Below are positions 16,872 to 25,772 of a DNA stretch of 64,000 nt, piece after piece. The notes under the pieces are model-generated. The model did not search any database and was not told the DNA's origin. It worked only from the letters and a program-made list of their open reading frames with translations. The stretch lies in NCBI RefSeq assembly GCF_024529975.1, contig NZ_AP024897.1:2046001-2110000 (forward strand), given 5' to 3'. Source of the stretch: Vibrio quintilis. GTDB lineage: Bacteria; Pseudomonadota; Gammaproteobacteria; Enterobacterales; Vibrionaceae. A program made the translations under genes and the position numbers. Position 1 is the first letter of the stretch, and every line of letters starts with the position of its first letter.

Positions 16872-17697
16872 GTTTGTTTATTTAGTTTTTTTTCTTTTTG
16901 TTGTGCTGGGTATAGGTAGTTGTAGTTATTATTATCAACATCAGGATAATTCTGATCTTCAAAAGGTTAAACAAGAGCCACCCCAAAAGCCGGATACTTC
17001 TTTATCTCAGAATACGCCGGATTTTCTGGCCATTCATAATATCAAAAAGAGAAAGCTGGCTTTTCTTAACTATCTTCGTCCGGGGATTCATTATGAGAAT
17101 CAGCGAATTGCAGAAGAGCGGCAGTTTCTCCTGTCTGTTGAGCAAATGATCACACATCAGCATACGCTGAGTAAGCCTGAAATGAAGCGGCTGGATGCGA
17201 TTTCCCATGAATATAAACTAAAGTTGCCGGAAAACGGGCCTGATTCAGTATGGTTTCAAAAAGCGCTTCACCGGGTAGATATTTTGCCGGAAGCTTTAGT
17301 GTTTATTCAGGCTGCGAATGAGTCCGCCTGGGGAACATCCCGGTTTGCCCGGCAGGGAAATAACTATTTTGGTCAGTGGTGTTACCGGCAGGGATGTGGT
17401 TTGGTGCCCCTGGCGAGATCAGAAGGCGCAACACATGAAGTTGCTAAGTTTGGTTCTGTACAAGAGTCAATTCACCGTTACTTCATGAATGTGAACAGAA
17501 ATAAGGCATATCATGATCTGCGTGAAATCCGTTTTAGCCTGCGTCAGCAGGGGATGAATATTTCGACTGCTCAGAGTGCCTTAGAGTTAACAGACGGTCT
17601 GTTGAAATACTCAGAGCGGGGCATTGATTATGTTGACAGCTTAAAGGCCATGATTCGTCATAACCAAAAAATCTTACCGGGCAATGAAGCCGGATGA
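16864..17697 (+). CDS. Bax-like glucosaminidase-domain lipoprotein
   Basis: A 277-residue exported protein with an N-terminal hydrophobic signal ending in a lipobox-like I-G-S-C (Cys about 20), a disordered linker, and a C-terminal endo-beta-N-acetylglucosaminidase domain of the Bax type (about 120-270). Active-site region: F-I-Q-A-A-N-E-S-A-W-G-T-S-R-F-A (about 142-157) with the catalytic Glu, then N-N-Y-F-G-Q-W-C and the V-A-K-F-G-S-V-Q-E-S-I-H-R-Y motif. It should cleave peptidoglycan glycan strands in the periplasm. I start at the ATG at 16864, which follows AAGG and yields a normal export signal; the frame is open further upstream without a signal sequence. Overlaps the preceding membrane-protein gene. 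Confidence 0.85.
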   Translation: MHRFVYLVFFLFVVLGIGSCSYYYQHQDNSDLQKVKQEPPQKPDTSLSQNTPDFLAIHNIKKRKLAFLNYLRPGIHYENQRIAEERQFLLSVEQMITHQHTLSKPEMKRLDAISHEYKLKLPENGPDSVWFQKALHRVDILPEALVFIQAANESAWGTSRFARQGNNYFGQWCYRQGCGLVPLARSEGATHEVAKFGSVQESIHRYFMNVNRNKAYHDLREIRFSLRQQGMNISTAQSALELTDGLLKYSERGIDYVDSLKAMIRHNQKILPGNEAG

Positions 17698-17752
17698 GCA
17701 ATGAGAGGCTGATTGACGACTGTGGAGTATTCCAACCGTTGTTAAAAGTCCG

Positions 17753-17758
17753 TATAAT
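17753..17758 (+). promoter_or_regulatory. Possible -10 element of ttcA
   Basis: Perfect TATAAT 66 bases before the ttcA ATG; the sequence 17 bases upstream (TTCCAA) is a weak -35. Confidence 0.35.
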
Positions 17759-17823
17759 CCACGCCCTGTTTACCGGTCAGGAAATAAATCCGGGCTGCCT
17801 GGATAGCGTATTGAGAAGTTGTA

Positions 17824-18717
17824 ATGAATCAGAAAGATACCAGAAAAGAGACACTAGAATTGAATAAACTACAGAAACGTCTGAGAAGGAATGTTGGCAA
17901 TGCAATTATTGATTACAACATGATTGAAGACGGTGATGTAGTCATGGCGTGTATCAGTGGCGGTAAAGATTCATTTGCAATGCTCGATATTCTTTTAAAC
18001 CTGCAAAAAGCGGCACCAATCCATTTTGAGGTGGTTGCGGTGAATCTTGACCAAAAGCAACCGGGTTTCCCGGAACATATTTTACCTGAGTATTTTCGTC
18101 AGCTGGGGATTCCTTATTATATTATTGATAAGGATACGTATTCGGTCGTCAAGGAAAAAATATCCGAAGGCAAAACCACTTGTGGACTATGTTCCCGGCT
18201 TCGCCGTGGCACGCTTTACTCTTTTGCGGAAAAAATTAAAGCGACAAAAATCGCTCTTGGCCACCATATGGATGATATTGTTGAGACGCTGTTTCTGAAT
18301 ATGTTTCATGGCTCACGGATGAAGGCGATGCCTCCAAAACTTCGTTCTGACGATGAGCGTAATATTGTGATCCGGCCACTGAGTTACTGCCGGGAAAAAG
18401 ATTTGATCCGTTATGCCAATGCGAAACAGTTTCCGATTATTCCGTGCAATTTATGTGGTTCTCAGGAAAATCTGCAGCGACAAAATATCAAGTCAATGTT
18501 GATCGAATGGGATAAAAAAACGCCGGGCAGGGTAGAAAGTATTTTCAAATCTATCCAGAGTGTCAGCCCGAGCCAGCTGGCAGACCGGGACTTGTTTGAT
18601 TTTGTTAATTTGCCGCTTGCGCGTGAAGGAGAAAGAGAAGGCTACGCTTTCAATGAAGCGATTGTGTCTTCAACAAACATTGATGAATCCATGTTTATCG
18701 ATGTGACCAATCTTTAA
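17824..18717 (+). CDS. ttcA: tRNA 2-thiocytidine(32) synthetase TtcA
   Basis: A 297-residue [4Fe-4S] enzyme that thiolates cytidine 32 in several tRNAs using ATP. The PP-loop is S-G-G-K-D-S (about residues 44-49), the cluster-binding [10 protein letters not shown] motif is near 119-128 with the third Cys in N-L-C-G (about 217-220), and [12 protein letters not shown] contains the conserved ATP-site histidines. Length and all motifs match the family. A bidirectional terminator separates it from the convergent uspE. Confidence 0.96.
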   Translation: MNQKDTRKETLELNKLQKRLRRNVGNAIIDYNMIEDGDVVMACISGGKDSFAMLDILLNLQKAAPIHFEVVAVNLDQKQPGFPEHILPEYFRQLGIPYYIIDKDTYSVVKEKISEGKTTCGLCSRLRRGTLYSFAEKIKATKIALGHHMDDIVETLFLNMFHGSRMKAMPPKLRSDDERNIVIRPLSYCREKDLIRYANAKQFPIIPCNLCGSQENLQRQNIKSMLIEWDKKTPGRVESIFKSIQSVSPSQLADRDLFDFVNLPLAREGEREGYAFNEAIVSSTNIDESMFIDVTNL

Positions 18718-18737
18718 AATTATCCCTTTAAAAAAAC

Positions 18738-18764
18738 AAAAAGGGCCGGAAAGCGGCCCTTTTT
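18738..18764. terminator. Bidirectional terminator between ttcA and uspE
   Basis: An 11-bp perfect stem (AAAAAGGGCCG / CGGCCCTTTTT) with a GAAAG loop; the flanking A and T runs make it a good intrinsic terminator in both directions, fitting the convergent genes. Confidence 0.93.
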
Positions 18765-18792
18765 CGTGTCTGAATCACCAGAGAGAAACTGA

Positions 18793-19737
18793 TTAATGAT
18801 GTTCAGGATCTAAGGGGCTGACATATCCTTCAGGCTTTAACGCCAGTACATCACAATCAATTTTATCGATGACATGCTCTGCAGTATTACCAATAAACAC
18901 AGAAGACAAGCCTGTTCTTCCGGTCGTGCCCAGAATGACCATCGATGAATCAAGCTGCTTCGCCAGTTTAGGGATAATTTCTTCGGGCAGACCTTCTTCG
19001 ACCAGTGTATGCTCATCATGAATATGAAATTCCTGTCTCAGCGCTTTCATGGCCGTGAGGTAATGAGCCCGGAGTGCATCGTTGTATGCAATTGCATCGA
19101 ATTCAGGCAGCTCGATGGCAACATTTGACGGCGTCGTTGGATAAGCGCTGACTAAAAATGGTTTCGCAGAAAATCTTTCAGCAATATTTAATAATTGCTC
19201 CGTCATTTTTACATTCAGTTTCTGGTGTGTTTCACTCTCTGAACCAATATTAACCGAAGCCATAATATTGGCATTCTCATGCCATTCGGCATGTTTGACG
19301 AGCAAAACCGGGCAGGGACATTTGCGGATCAGATGCCAGTCAGTTGGTGTAAAAATGACAGATTCAAGAAAATCATGCTTGTGAGTTGATTTGATTAAAA
19401 TATCATAATGGCCCGCAAAAACTTCAGCGATAATCGCCTCATACGGACGATGATACCAGACGACTTTGACATCAAAATTTATATCATCACTGATATAGGG
19501 CTCAGCAATATTTTGTAACCACAATTTTCGCTGATGAACCACACCTCTGCGCATCGCTTCCCGTTCATCGGAAGAGAGCATAGAAGTCATCTCATAAGAG
19601 AAATCATAAATAGAAAGGAACAAGGTGACACGGCTTTTGCTGACACTCTTATTAGCTAGTTGCATTGCCCGGGCAAGCGCTGCCTGCTCATCGTTATTAA
19701 TGTCAGCAACAACCAGTATATTATTGTAAATACTCAT
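18793..19737 (-). CDS. uspE: Universal stress protein E (tandem Usp domains)
   Basis: A 314-residue cytoplasmic protein made of two universal stress protein domains (about 1-150 and 155-305). The second domain ends in G-T-T-G-R-T-G-L-S-S-V-F-I-G-N-T-A-E-H-V-I, the Usp G-2x-G-9x-G(S/T/N)-type nucleotide/phosphate motif; the first domain has a diverged equivalent. UspE is involved in stress resistance, motility and aggregation in enterobacteria. It sits directly downstream of fnr (118-base gap), the reverse order but same neighbourhood seen in E. coli, and converges on ttcA. Confidence 0.92.
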   Translation of the reverse strand: MSIYNNILVVADINNDEQAALARAMQLANKSVSKSRVTLFLSIYDFSYEMTSMLSSDEREAMRRGVVHQRKLWLQNIAEPYISDDINFDVKVVWYHRPYEAIIAEVFAGHYDILIKSTHKHDFLESVIFTPTDWHLIRKCPCPVLLVKHAEWHENANIMASVNIGSESETHQKLNVKMTEQLLNIAERFSAKPFLVSAYPTTPSNVAIELPEFDAIAYNDALRAHYLTAMKALRQEFHIHDEHTLVEEGLPEEIIPKLAKQLDSSMVILGTTGRTGLSSVFIGNTAEHVIDKIDCDVLALKPEGYVSPLDPEHH

Positions 19738-19819
19738 TTTATGCTCCCTCTTTTTGCAGAGATCCTAATACAACTTTAGCGTAATTTAAGGAAAAAAAGA
19801 GAAGGAGAATGAAGAATTT

Positions 19820-19848
19820 TGATACAGCTCATCAAGCAAGCTGTATCA
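19820..19848 (-). terminator. Hairpin after fnr
   Basis: Perfect 10-bp inverted repeat TGATACAGCT / AGCTGTATCA eight bases beyond the fnr stop. On the transcribed strand it is followed by AAAATTCTTC rather than a U tract, so it may be a 3'-end stabiliser or a weak terminator. Confidence 0.45.
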
Positions 19849-19855
19849 GAGGTGA

Positions 19856-20605
19856 TTAACTTTCAGTTGAAACCCCGGCTAATTCCATCAGCGCATCATG
19901 ATCCAGAATGGTAATATATTTACCTTTCACACTGAGAATTTCAGATTTCTGGAAACGGCCCAGTAAGCGGCTGATTGTCTCGACAGTTAAGCCCAGATAG
20001 TTACCAATATCGCTACGTGTCATCGTCAGACGAAACTCTCTCGGACTAAATCCACGCTGGGCAAAACGGCTGGATAGGTTGAATAAAAAAGCGGCTAATC
20101 TTTCTTCTGCATTCTTCTTGGATAAGAGAAGGATCATCTCTTGATCGCCTTTGATTTCATTACTCATCAAGCGCATGATTTGTTGACGAAGTTTTGGCAT
20201 TTTCCCCGATAAATCATCCAGAATTTCATAAGGAATTTCACACACCATGGAGGTTTCGAGTGCTTGGGCGAAACTTGGGTGAGAATCTCCGGTTATAGCG
20301 TCAAATCCGACTAAATCACCAGCCAGATGGAATGCTGTAATTTGTTCGTCGCCTTGTTCTGTGATGGTATAGCTTTTAATTGTACCTGAACGAATTGCAT
20401 ATAAAGATTTCAATTCATCCCCGGCTTTAAACAGCTCCTGACCTTTTTGAATCGGCTTTTTTCTTTCAATAATTTGATCGAGTTGGTCAAGTTCAGACTC
20501 GTTCAAAGTAAAGGGAATGCATAACTGGCTGATACTGCAATCCTGACAGTGAATCGCACATCCCCCTGATTGAATCCTTTTGGCACCTGGCTTATCGGAG
20601 ATCAT
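19856..20605 (-). CDS. fnr: Fumarate and nitrate reduction regulator FNR
   Basis: A 249-residue oxygen-sensing transcription factor of the CRP/FNR family. The four [4Fe-4S] ligands fall exactly where they do in E. coli: Cys 20, 23, 29 and Cys 122 (with an extra Cys at 16). A cyclic-nucleotide-binding-like beta-roll (about 45-150), dimer helix (about 135-165) and winged helix follow, with recognition helix [10 protein letters not shown] (about 208-217) carrying the E-x-x-S-R triad for TTGAT half-sites. The cluster assembles without oxygen and drives dimerisation and DNA binding. AAAGG precedes the ATG, and a perfect FNR box lies 18 bases upstream of the start, indicating autoregulation. uspE is next downstream. 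Confidence 0.97.
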   Translation of the reverse strand: MISDKPGAKRIQSGGCAIHCQDCSISQLCIPFTLNESELDQLDQIIERKKPIQKGQELFKAGDELKSLYAIRSGTIKSYTITEQGDEQITAFHLAGDLVGFDAITGDSHPSFAQALETSMVCEIPYEILDDLSGKMPKLRQQIMRLMSNEIKGDQEMILLLSKKNAEERLAAFLFNLSSRFAQRGFSPREFRLTMTRSDIGNYLGLTVETISRLLGRFQKSEILSVKGKYITILDHDALMELAGVSTES

Positions 20606-20622
20606 AATAACCTTTCGCTACA

Positions 20623-20636
20623 TTGATATATATCAA
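20623..20636. promoter_or_regulatory. FNR box in front of fnr
   Basis: TTGATATATATCAA is a perfect palindromic FNR site (TTGAT-N4-ATCAA). It lies 18-31 bases upstream of the fnr ATG, so it would overlap or follow the promoter and most likely mediates anaerobic autorepression, as in E. coli. Confidence 0.85.
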
Positions 20637-20974
20637 TATTTTACCATTCCTTGTAACTAAAGGATAGCTAAAAAACTTCTTTAATATGAGTAGGATAGAT
20701 ATTTTTCATTGATTTTCGTTAAATAGTAAACCGTCAACTGTGATACATAAATTGTGTATGACAGAATGGCTTTTGCACGCAGGAAAATCAGCTTCCTGAC
20801 AAACGCTTACCGACTCCTGTTTGATAGAAAAATATGTCGATAGTTTGGTATTGATGTGACCAACACCATAAACTTTGAAGTTTTTTTTTACTGATAAATA
20901 AAATAGTATGTGCATAATTCTGTGATCTATATAAAATTGTTAGTGAATGGTCCTGAAAATTATTCATATACGAA
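20637..20974. other. 338-base intergenic region between fnr and nosP
   Basis: AT-rich and without a convincing gene. A 69-codon minus-strand frame (20706-20915) has no ribosome site or recognisable protein features. The segment should hold the promoters of the divergent fnr and FIST-domain genes; apart from the FNR box next to it I see no clear operator. A TATAAAA near 20928 could be a -10 for the FIST gene. Confidence 0.5.
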
Positions 20975-22174
20975 ATGCATTTTTTTACCCGAGTTTCTCA
21001 AAAAATAAAATCTGTTGAAGCTGTGAAAGAGCTGGCATCCAATCTTCACACTCAAGATCTTGCATGTCTGTATTTTTATTACACAGAAGAGTATTCCGCT
21101 GAGGTTCTCTGGCGGGAATTAACCCGGTTATTTCCTGATACGTCGATTATTGGCTGTTCTTCATTTAAAGGCATCATGACCGAGACCGGGTACTTCGAAG
21201 GGCCAGTGCTTGCGATGATGGGCGTCAGGGCTTCATCTTCCTGTGTCTTTACCACCGGATTTACTCAATTTTCTGAACATGGAAGCATTCAGGTCAAAGT
21301 CAGGCAGTCAATTAAAGATGCTTTGCAAACCGTAAACCGTGTTGGCGAAGTACCGGGATTGATTGTCTTACATGCGACGCCGGGATACGAAGAAGAGATC
21401 ATGCAAGCCATTGATCAATTCTTCTCGACACGAATTCCGATCATTGGCGGGAGTGCTGCGGATCATTTCATCAAAGGCAAGTGGTCAATAATGACGGAAA
21501 AAGGTCATTCAGATGCCGGTATGGCAATTCAACTGGCTTTTCCTGATAAGCCGCTGGCGACTGGCTTTAGTGGCGGTTATTCTCCGACAGAATTCATCGG
21601 CACCATTACGGCCTCAAAAGGACGGCTGCTTGAAGAAATCGATGGCGTTCCGGCCAAAGAAATGTACAAAGCCTGGATTAGCGATCACTCCGGTATTCAG
21701 ATTTCAGACGAATTTATTTTTAACCACGTCACCCGTTTTCCTTTAGGTCGTCAGGTCGGGGATATTGACGGACAGCCTTACTATAAACTGGTTCATCCGC
21801 TTCGTATCACAGAACAGGGGGCTTTAGAACTGTTTGCTAATGTTCAGTCCGGAGAAGAAATCACATTAATGACCGGTTCGCGTTCGAAATTGATCAACCG
21901 CGCAGCCCGGGTATTAAAAGAGGCGAACTCAAAAAACTATACGGATGCTGAGCAGCTGGGTAGTGTTTCTATCTATTGTGCCGGAGCGATGGAACGGTTA
22001 GGCGACGATATTCGTCAGGTGCAGGGACAAATCAGCCAGCTACTGAATCATCGTCCTTTCATCTGTCCTTTCACATTCGGGGAACAGGGCCGTTTCGCTG
22101 ACGGAGAAAATGCCCACGGCAACCTGATGATTTCATCTGTGGTTTTTTACGAATCGGAGTTTATGAAATTATGA
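20975..22174 (+). CDS. nosP: FIST-domain nitric-oxide sensor (NosP/VpsV-like)
   Basis: A 399-residue soluble protein with FIST N (about 30-220) and FIST C (about 235-375) domains. Seen: I-I-G-C-S-S-F-K-G-I-M, I-I-G-G-S-A-A-D and the C-terminal segment F-T-F-G-E-Q-G-R-F-A-D-G-E-N-A-H-G-N-L typical of FIST proteins. Proteins of this type bound to an adjacent kinase are known as NosP hemoproteins; in V. cholerae the pair VpsV/VpsS links NO to LuxU phosphorelay and biofilm control. The coding sequence overlaps the downstream histidine kinase by four bases (ATGA), matching that arrangement. No clear ribosome site precedes the ATG. Heme binding is inferred from family, not visible directly. Confidence 0.85.
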   Translation: MHFFTRVSQKIKSVEAVKELASNLHTQDLACLYFYYTEEYSAEVLWRELTRLFPDTSIIGCSSFKGIMTETGYFEGPVLAMMGVRASSSCVFTTGFTQFSEHGSIQVKVRQSIKDALQTVNRVGEVPGLIVLHATPGYEEEIMQAIDQFFSTRIPIIGGSAADHFIKGKWSIMTEKGHSDAGMAIQLAFPDKPLATGFSGGYSPTEFIGTITASKGRLLEEIDGVPAKEMYKAWISDHSGIQISDEFIFNHVTRFPLGRQVGDIDGQPYYKLVHPLRITEQGALELFANVQSGEEITLMTGSRSKLINRAARVLKEANSKNYTDAEQLGSVSIYCAGAMERLGDDIRQVQGQISQLLNHRPFICPFTFGEQGRFADGENAHGNLMISSVVFYESEFMKL

Positions 22175-23904
22175 TGAGTGAGCAACTGAATGAAACATTG
22201 CTTGAGTTAAGGCAGACCAAAGAGCGGGAAGCCCGCCTGGCCGAAGAAAATCAGGTCATTTTTGCAACGCTGTCAGCATTGAGCCAGTCGCAAAATAAAT
22301 ACCAGATATTTGATGAATTAAAGAAAGCATTGTCCCGTTACATCAGATTTGATGATTTTGTCGTCCTGTCCAAGGAAAAAACTGAGGTCAATTTTTCTAC
22401 TTTTCTTTCTTCCAGTGCCGAGTTTGAGCATTGTTTCTGGGGTTATCGCAATAAGTTTCACCGGGCATTAAACGGGGAGTGCATTCTGGTTTTTGAACCG
22501 GAACAGGTTGAAGAATTCCAGTCTCTGCCTGAGCTGCTGAGGCAGAATATCCACTCGGTGCTGATGATTGGTATCCGGGCTCAGGCGAGTGACTCAGTAT
22601 TGCTGTTACTCGGTCAGGTGAAAGGACAGTTCGGGATAGAAACCAAATCAACACTATCCAGATTCCGTCCGCTCATTGAAAGAGCGATTGGCGATATTGA
22701 ACATAAAGAAGAGTTGCAAACTCTGGTGAATTTGCGGACCCGGGAGCTTCAGGAAGCCAGGCAGGCTGCGGAAAAGGCCAATGAAACGAAATCTCAGTTC
22801 CTTGCCATGATGAGCCATGAACTGAGAACACCATTGAATGCCGTTATTGGTATTATTGAACTGTTGCGCCGGAATTCTGATGATCACCAGAAAAAGTTAT
22901 TGACCAGAATGGAAAACTCAGCGGAACTGCTTCACGCGATCATTGGTGATATTCTCGATATCAGTGTGATTGAATCCGGACACAGCAGATTAAACAGACA
23001 ATGGGTTAATTTACATGAACGACTCGCTCATGCTTTCGAATATCATGAAAAAAGTGCCAGCCAGAAAGGGCTGACATTTGATCTGATGATTCAGGTATGC
23101 CGTGACTATGAATATCTGATTGATCCGGCCCGGGTGATTCAGATTGTTTTTAATTTAGCCGGCAATGCGATTAAGTTTACCGATAAAGACGGCAGGGTTG
23201 CCGTTCATATCCGCTCAGATAATCAACAACTGGAAATCACAGTGGCAGATACCGGCATCGGCATGGATCCGGAGACGTTAAAGCAGTTGTTTGTACCATT
23301 TATGCAGGCAGATAATACCCGGACCCGAAATTATGGCGGCACCGGATTAGGACTGGCAATCACGAAACACCTGGTCGGGTTGATGGATGGTGAGGTTCAG
23401 GTCAGCAGCCAGTTAAATCAGGGGACAACCTTTACGGTGACTCTGCCATTGCAGATGCAGCGGGCCATCAAACCAACGCAAACTACCGGACAGGAAGTCA
23501 AGCCGTCATCACCGGTGAGGATGTCCAGAAAAAACATTCTGGTGGTTGAAGATACCCGAACCAATCAGGTCGTAATTCAGTTGCTGTTAACTCAGATGGG
23601 TTACAACGTCACTATTGTTGACAATGGTCAGGAATCTCTGGAAATTGTTGATACAGAAGAACAATTCGATTTAATTCTGATGGATATTTCGATGCCGGTC
23701 ATGGACGGCATCGAAGCGACACAGAAACTGAGAGCGAAGGGAATCGGCACGCCGATTATTGCTTTAACCGCTCATTCGATGCCTGAGGATAAAAACCGCT
23801 GCCTTGACGCAGGAATGAATGACTGGATTGTGAAACCATTCAGAAGCCATCATATTAATGAAGTTGTGATGAGCTATCTGAATAAGAAAAAATCAGACGT
23901 ATGA
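22171..23904 (+). CDS. vpsS: Hybrid sensor histidine kinase (VpsS-like)
   Basis: A 577-residue soluble hybrid kinase without membrane segments. A short coiled-coil N-terminus and a GAF-like region (about 30-175) precede a second coiled coil (185-205), the HisKA phospho-acceptor (M-M-S-H-E-L-R-T-P-L-N, His 216), the HATPase domain (N-L-A-G-N-A-I-K-F box, D-T-G-I-G-M, G-G-T-G-L-G-L-A) and a receiver domain (about 452-572; phospho-Asp 505 in L-M-D-I-S-M-P-V-M-D-G). The receiver suggests a phosphorelay to a histidine phosphotransferase; for the V. cholerae homologue this is LuxU. Coupled to the FIST protein by a 4-base overlap, so NO sensed by the partner should regulate kinase activity. Confidence 0.87.
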   Translation: MMSEQLNETLLELRQTKEREARLAEENQVIFATLSALSQSQNKYQIFDELKKALSRYIRFDDFVVLSKEKTEVNFSTFLSSSAEFEHCFWGYRNKFHRALNGECILVFEPEQVEEFQSLPELLRQNIHSVLMIGIRAQASDSVLLLLGQVKGQFGIETKSTLSRFRPLIERAIGDIEHKEELQTLVNLRTRELQEARQAAEKANETKSQFLAMMSHELRTPLNAVIGIIELLRRNSDDHQKKLLTRMENSAELLHAIIGDILDISVIESGHSRLNRQWVNLHERLAHAFEYHEKSASQKGLTFDLMIQVCRDYEYLIDPARVIQIVFNLAGNAIKFTDKDGRVAVHIRSDNQQLEITVADTGIGMDPETLKQLFVPFMQADNTRTRNYGGTGLGLAITKHLVGLMDGEVQVSSQLNQGTTFTVTLPLQMQRAIKPTQTTGQEVKPSSPVRMSRKNILVVEDTRTNQVVIQLLLTQMGYNVTIVDNGQESLEIVDTEEQFDLILMDISMPVMDGIEATQKLRAKGIGTPIIALTAHSMPEDKNRCLDAGMNDWIVKPFRSHHINEVVMSYLNKKKSDV

Positions 23905-23910
23905 TCTCTG

Positions 23911-24813
23911 TCAGTACTGATCCCAGTACGGTACTTCACCATAATACTGAACGACGAAATCAACAAAACTACGGACTTTGCTGGCGAGAAATTTTCTGTG
24001 GGCATAAACAGCATACATGTTCAGGGATGAAGGCTCATATCCGGGCAGAATTCTTTTCAGTTTTCCCCGGGCGATGGCTTCACCGGTAATAAATGTCGGC
24101 TGAATAATGATCCCGCCGCCATGTACTGCGGCATTCATCAGAAGATCGCCGTTATTTGCTGTTATCGTATGTTTGAGCCTGAGCCCTGCGGACTGCCTGT
24201 TAAACTGGCTGAAAACAAAATTATCTTCTGAGTAGGTATATTTCAGATAATAGTGGTTTGCCAGTTCATCCGGGGTGGACGGTTCACCGTATTGCTTCAG
24301 GTATTCCGGGGAAGCGCAGATTGCCAGCCGGATTGGGGTGATTTTTTTCGCAATCAAAGTCGAGTTTTTCAAATAGCCAATCCGCAGCGCTACATCGATG
24401 CCCTGATCCACAATATCAACTTTTGTATCGGTCAGCTGTAAGTCAATGTTCACGTCAGGATATAGTCTTTGAAAATCAACCAGCAACCTGGCTAAATGCC
24501 GGGTACCAAAGGACATCGGAGCACTGATGGTTAGTGTGCCGGAAACGTGCTGTTCAAGGTTAGTCAGTGAATTTTCAGTTTCTTCCAGATCAATTAAAAT
24601 CTGCTGGCAGCGTTCAAAATAGGCCCGGCCGGCTTCTGTCACACTGACTTTCCGGGTTGTTCTGTTTAACAGGCGGGTTTTTAGCTTGTCTTCCAGCCAG
24701 GAAACATACTTACTGACCAGCTGAGGCGATAAATTCAGTTTCTCTGAGGCTTTTGAAAAAGATCCTTCCTGTACGACCGCTAAAAAAGCTTTCATCGTTT
24801 CAAGTTTGTCCAT
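23911..24813 (-). CDS. LysR-type regulator (YhaJ-like)
   Basis: A 300-residue LysR regulator: N-terminal winged helix (M-D-K-L-E-T-M-K-A-F-L-A-V-V-Q-E-G-S-F-S-K-A, then L-N-L-S-P-Q-L-V-S-K-Y-V as recognition helix) and a C-terminal effector-binding domain (about 90-295). I chose the ATG at 24813, which is the family start and follows AGAGGA, rather than a TTG six codons upstream. It is transcribed away from a doxX-yqjG-type pair; in E. coli YhaJ controls the equivalent yqjFG genes in response to quinones and nitroaromatics, so the same role is likely. A 266-base palindromic element begins only 26 bases upstream of its start codon. It converges on vpsS. Confidence 0.87.
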   Translation of the reverse strand: MDKLETMKAFLAVVQEGSFSKASEKLNLSPQLVSKYVSWLEDKLKTRLLNRTTRKVSVTEAGRAYFERCQQILIDLEETENSLTNLEQHVSGTLTISAPMSFGTRHLARLLVDFQRLYPDVNIDLQLTDTKVDIVDQGIDVALRIGYLKNSTLIAKKITPIRLAICASPEYLKQYGEPSTPDELANHYYLKYTYSEDNFVFSQFNRQSAGLRLKHTITANNGDLLMNAAVHGGGIIIQPTFITGEAIARGKLKRILPGYEPSSLNMYAVYAHRKFLASKVRSFVDFVVQYYGEVPYWDQY

Positions 24814-24838
24814 CGTGATACATCCTCTCAATAATGAC

Positions 24839-25104
24839 TATACCCAAACAACCTGAAGATGCAGGGTTCAGTGAGATTTGTCAGGCTCTGAGACAAGGCA
24901 CTGATTTGAAGACATAGTCATTCTACGTTGAAAATCAGTAACGCCGTATCAGAGCCTGACAAACTCACCCGTAGGGCGTGAGCTGAAAGGCACATTTCTG
25001 TGTCAAGAGAATTTGAAAGGTGGTTACATTCCTGCATTCTCTTTCCTTGAACTGTACCTTTCGGCTGCACGCTGAATCATGCATCTTCAGGTTGCTTGGG
25101 TATA
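24839..25104. repeat. 266-bp MITE-like element with TATACCCAA terminal inverted repeats
   Basis: The ends are long, nearly perfect inverted repeats: left TATACCCAAACAACCTGAAG, right its complement with one change (TATACCCAAGCAACCTGAAG), continuing for about 33 bases. Inside is a second, perfect 15-bp inverted repeat (TTTGTCAGGCTCTGA at 24877-24891 and its complement at 24949-24963). There is no coding capacity. Part of the right half (near 25005-25075, the AATTTGAAAGGTGG...GGCTGC segment) recurs inverted at 29270-29345. TA at each end could be a target duplication. The element occupies most of the lysR/doxX divergent promoter region. Confidence 0.85.
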
Positions 25105-25247
25105 ACATGTCTGCCAGATATTTCCCATTTTATCATTATACATATTTTGTTGATAATTATTAAACAAACAAAGTATTTATCAATAAAAGTATAGGATGTA
25201 AATTTAATCTCACAGCACAGATAACAACCTGACACGAGGATATACAA

Positions 25248-25700
25248 ATGAATACACAACAATTAACCCGGCTTTTGACATCAGCACCTGCTTTTTCACC
25301 ACTGATTCTCCGGGTTCCTGCCGGGATTATTTTCATGGCGCATGGCTCGCAAAAACTGTTTGGCCTGTTTGGCGGTTACGGCCTTGAAGGCACCGGGCAG
25401 TGGATGGCAAGTATCGGACTTGAACCGGGATATCTGATGGCTCTGCTGGCCGGATGTGGCGAGTTTTTTGGCGGACTGGCATTACTGATTGGTTTATTGA
25501 CACGTCCGGCCGCAGCGGTCACAGCATTTACGATGATCATGGCGATTTTCTCAGTTCATATTCACAACGGTCTGTTTCTGCAAAACAACGGTTACGAATA
25601 TGCATTATCTCTGCTGGTTATCTGTCTTTTTCTGCTTGTTCAGGGGGCCGGACGTGTTTCCGTCGATCAATGGATTGTTTCACGTTTAACACGCAGATAA
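25248..25700 (+). CDS. DoxX family membrane protein
   Basis: A 150-residue protein with four predicted membrane helices (about 17-37, 58-80, 84-104, 113-138). The DoxX signature is visible as L-R-V-P-A-G-I-I-F-M-A-H-G-S-Q-K-L-F-G (about residues 22-40) and G-C-G-E-F-F-G-G-L-A-L-L-I-G-L. Preceded by ACGAGGA. It is followed by the hydroquinone reductase gene and corresponds to E. coli YqjF in the yqjF-yqjG pair, linked to quinone or thiol redox defence. Confidence 0.85.
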   Translation: MNTQQLTRLLTSAPAFSPLILRVPAGIIFMAHGSQKLFGLFGGYGLEGTGQWMASIGLEPGYLMALLAGCGEFFGGLALLIGLLTRPAAAVTAFTMIMAIFSVHIHNGLFLQNNGYEYALSLLVICLFLLVQGAGRVSVDQWIVSRLTRR

Positions 25701-25772
25701 GACCTGAGGCACAGGAAAACAAATTCAGACGCAGATAAGAGTTTAAAATCAACTGAACCGGAGGACAAAGCG

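Noticed and set aside
20706..20915. 69-codon minus-strand frame between fnr and the FIST gene
   Set aside because: No ribosome site, odd composition and AT-rich intergenic context; more likely non-coding.
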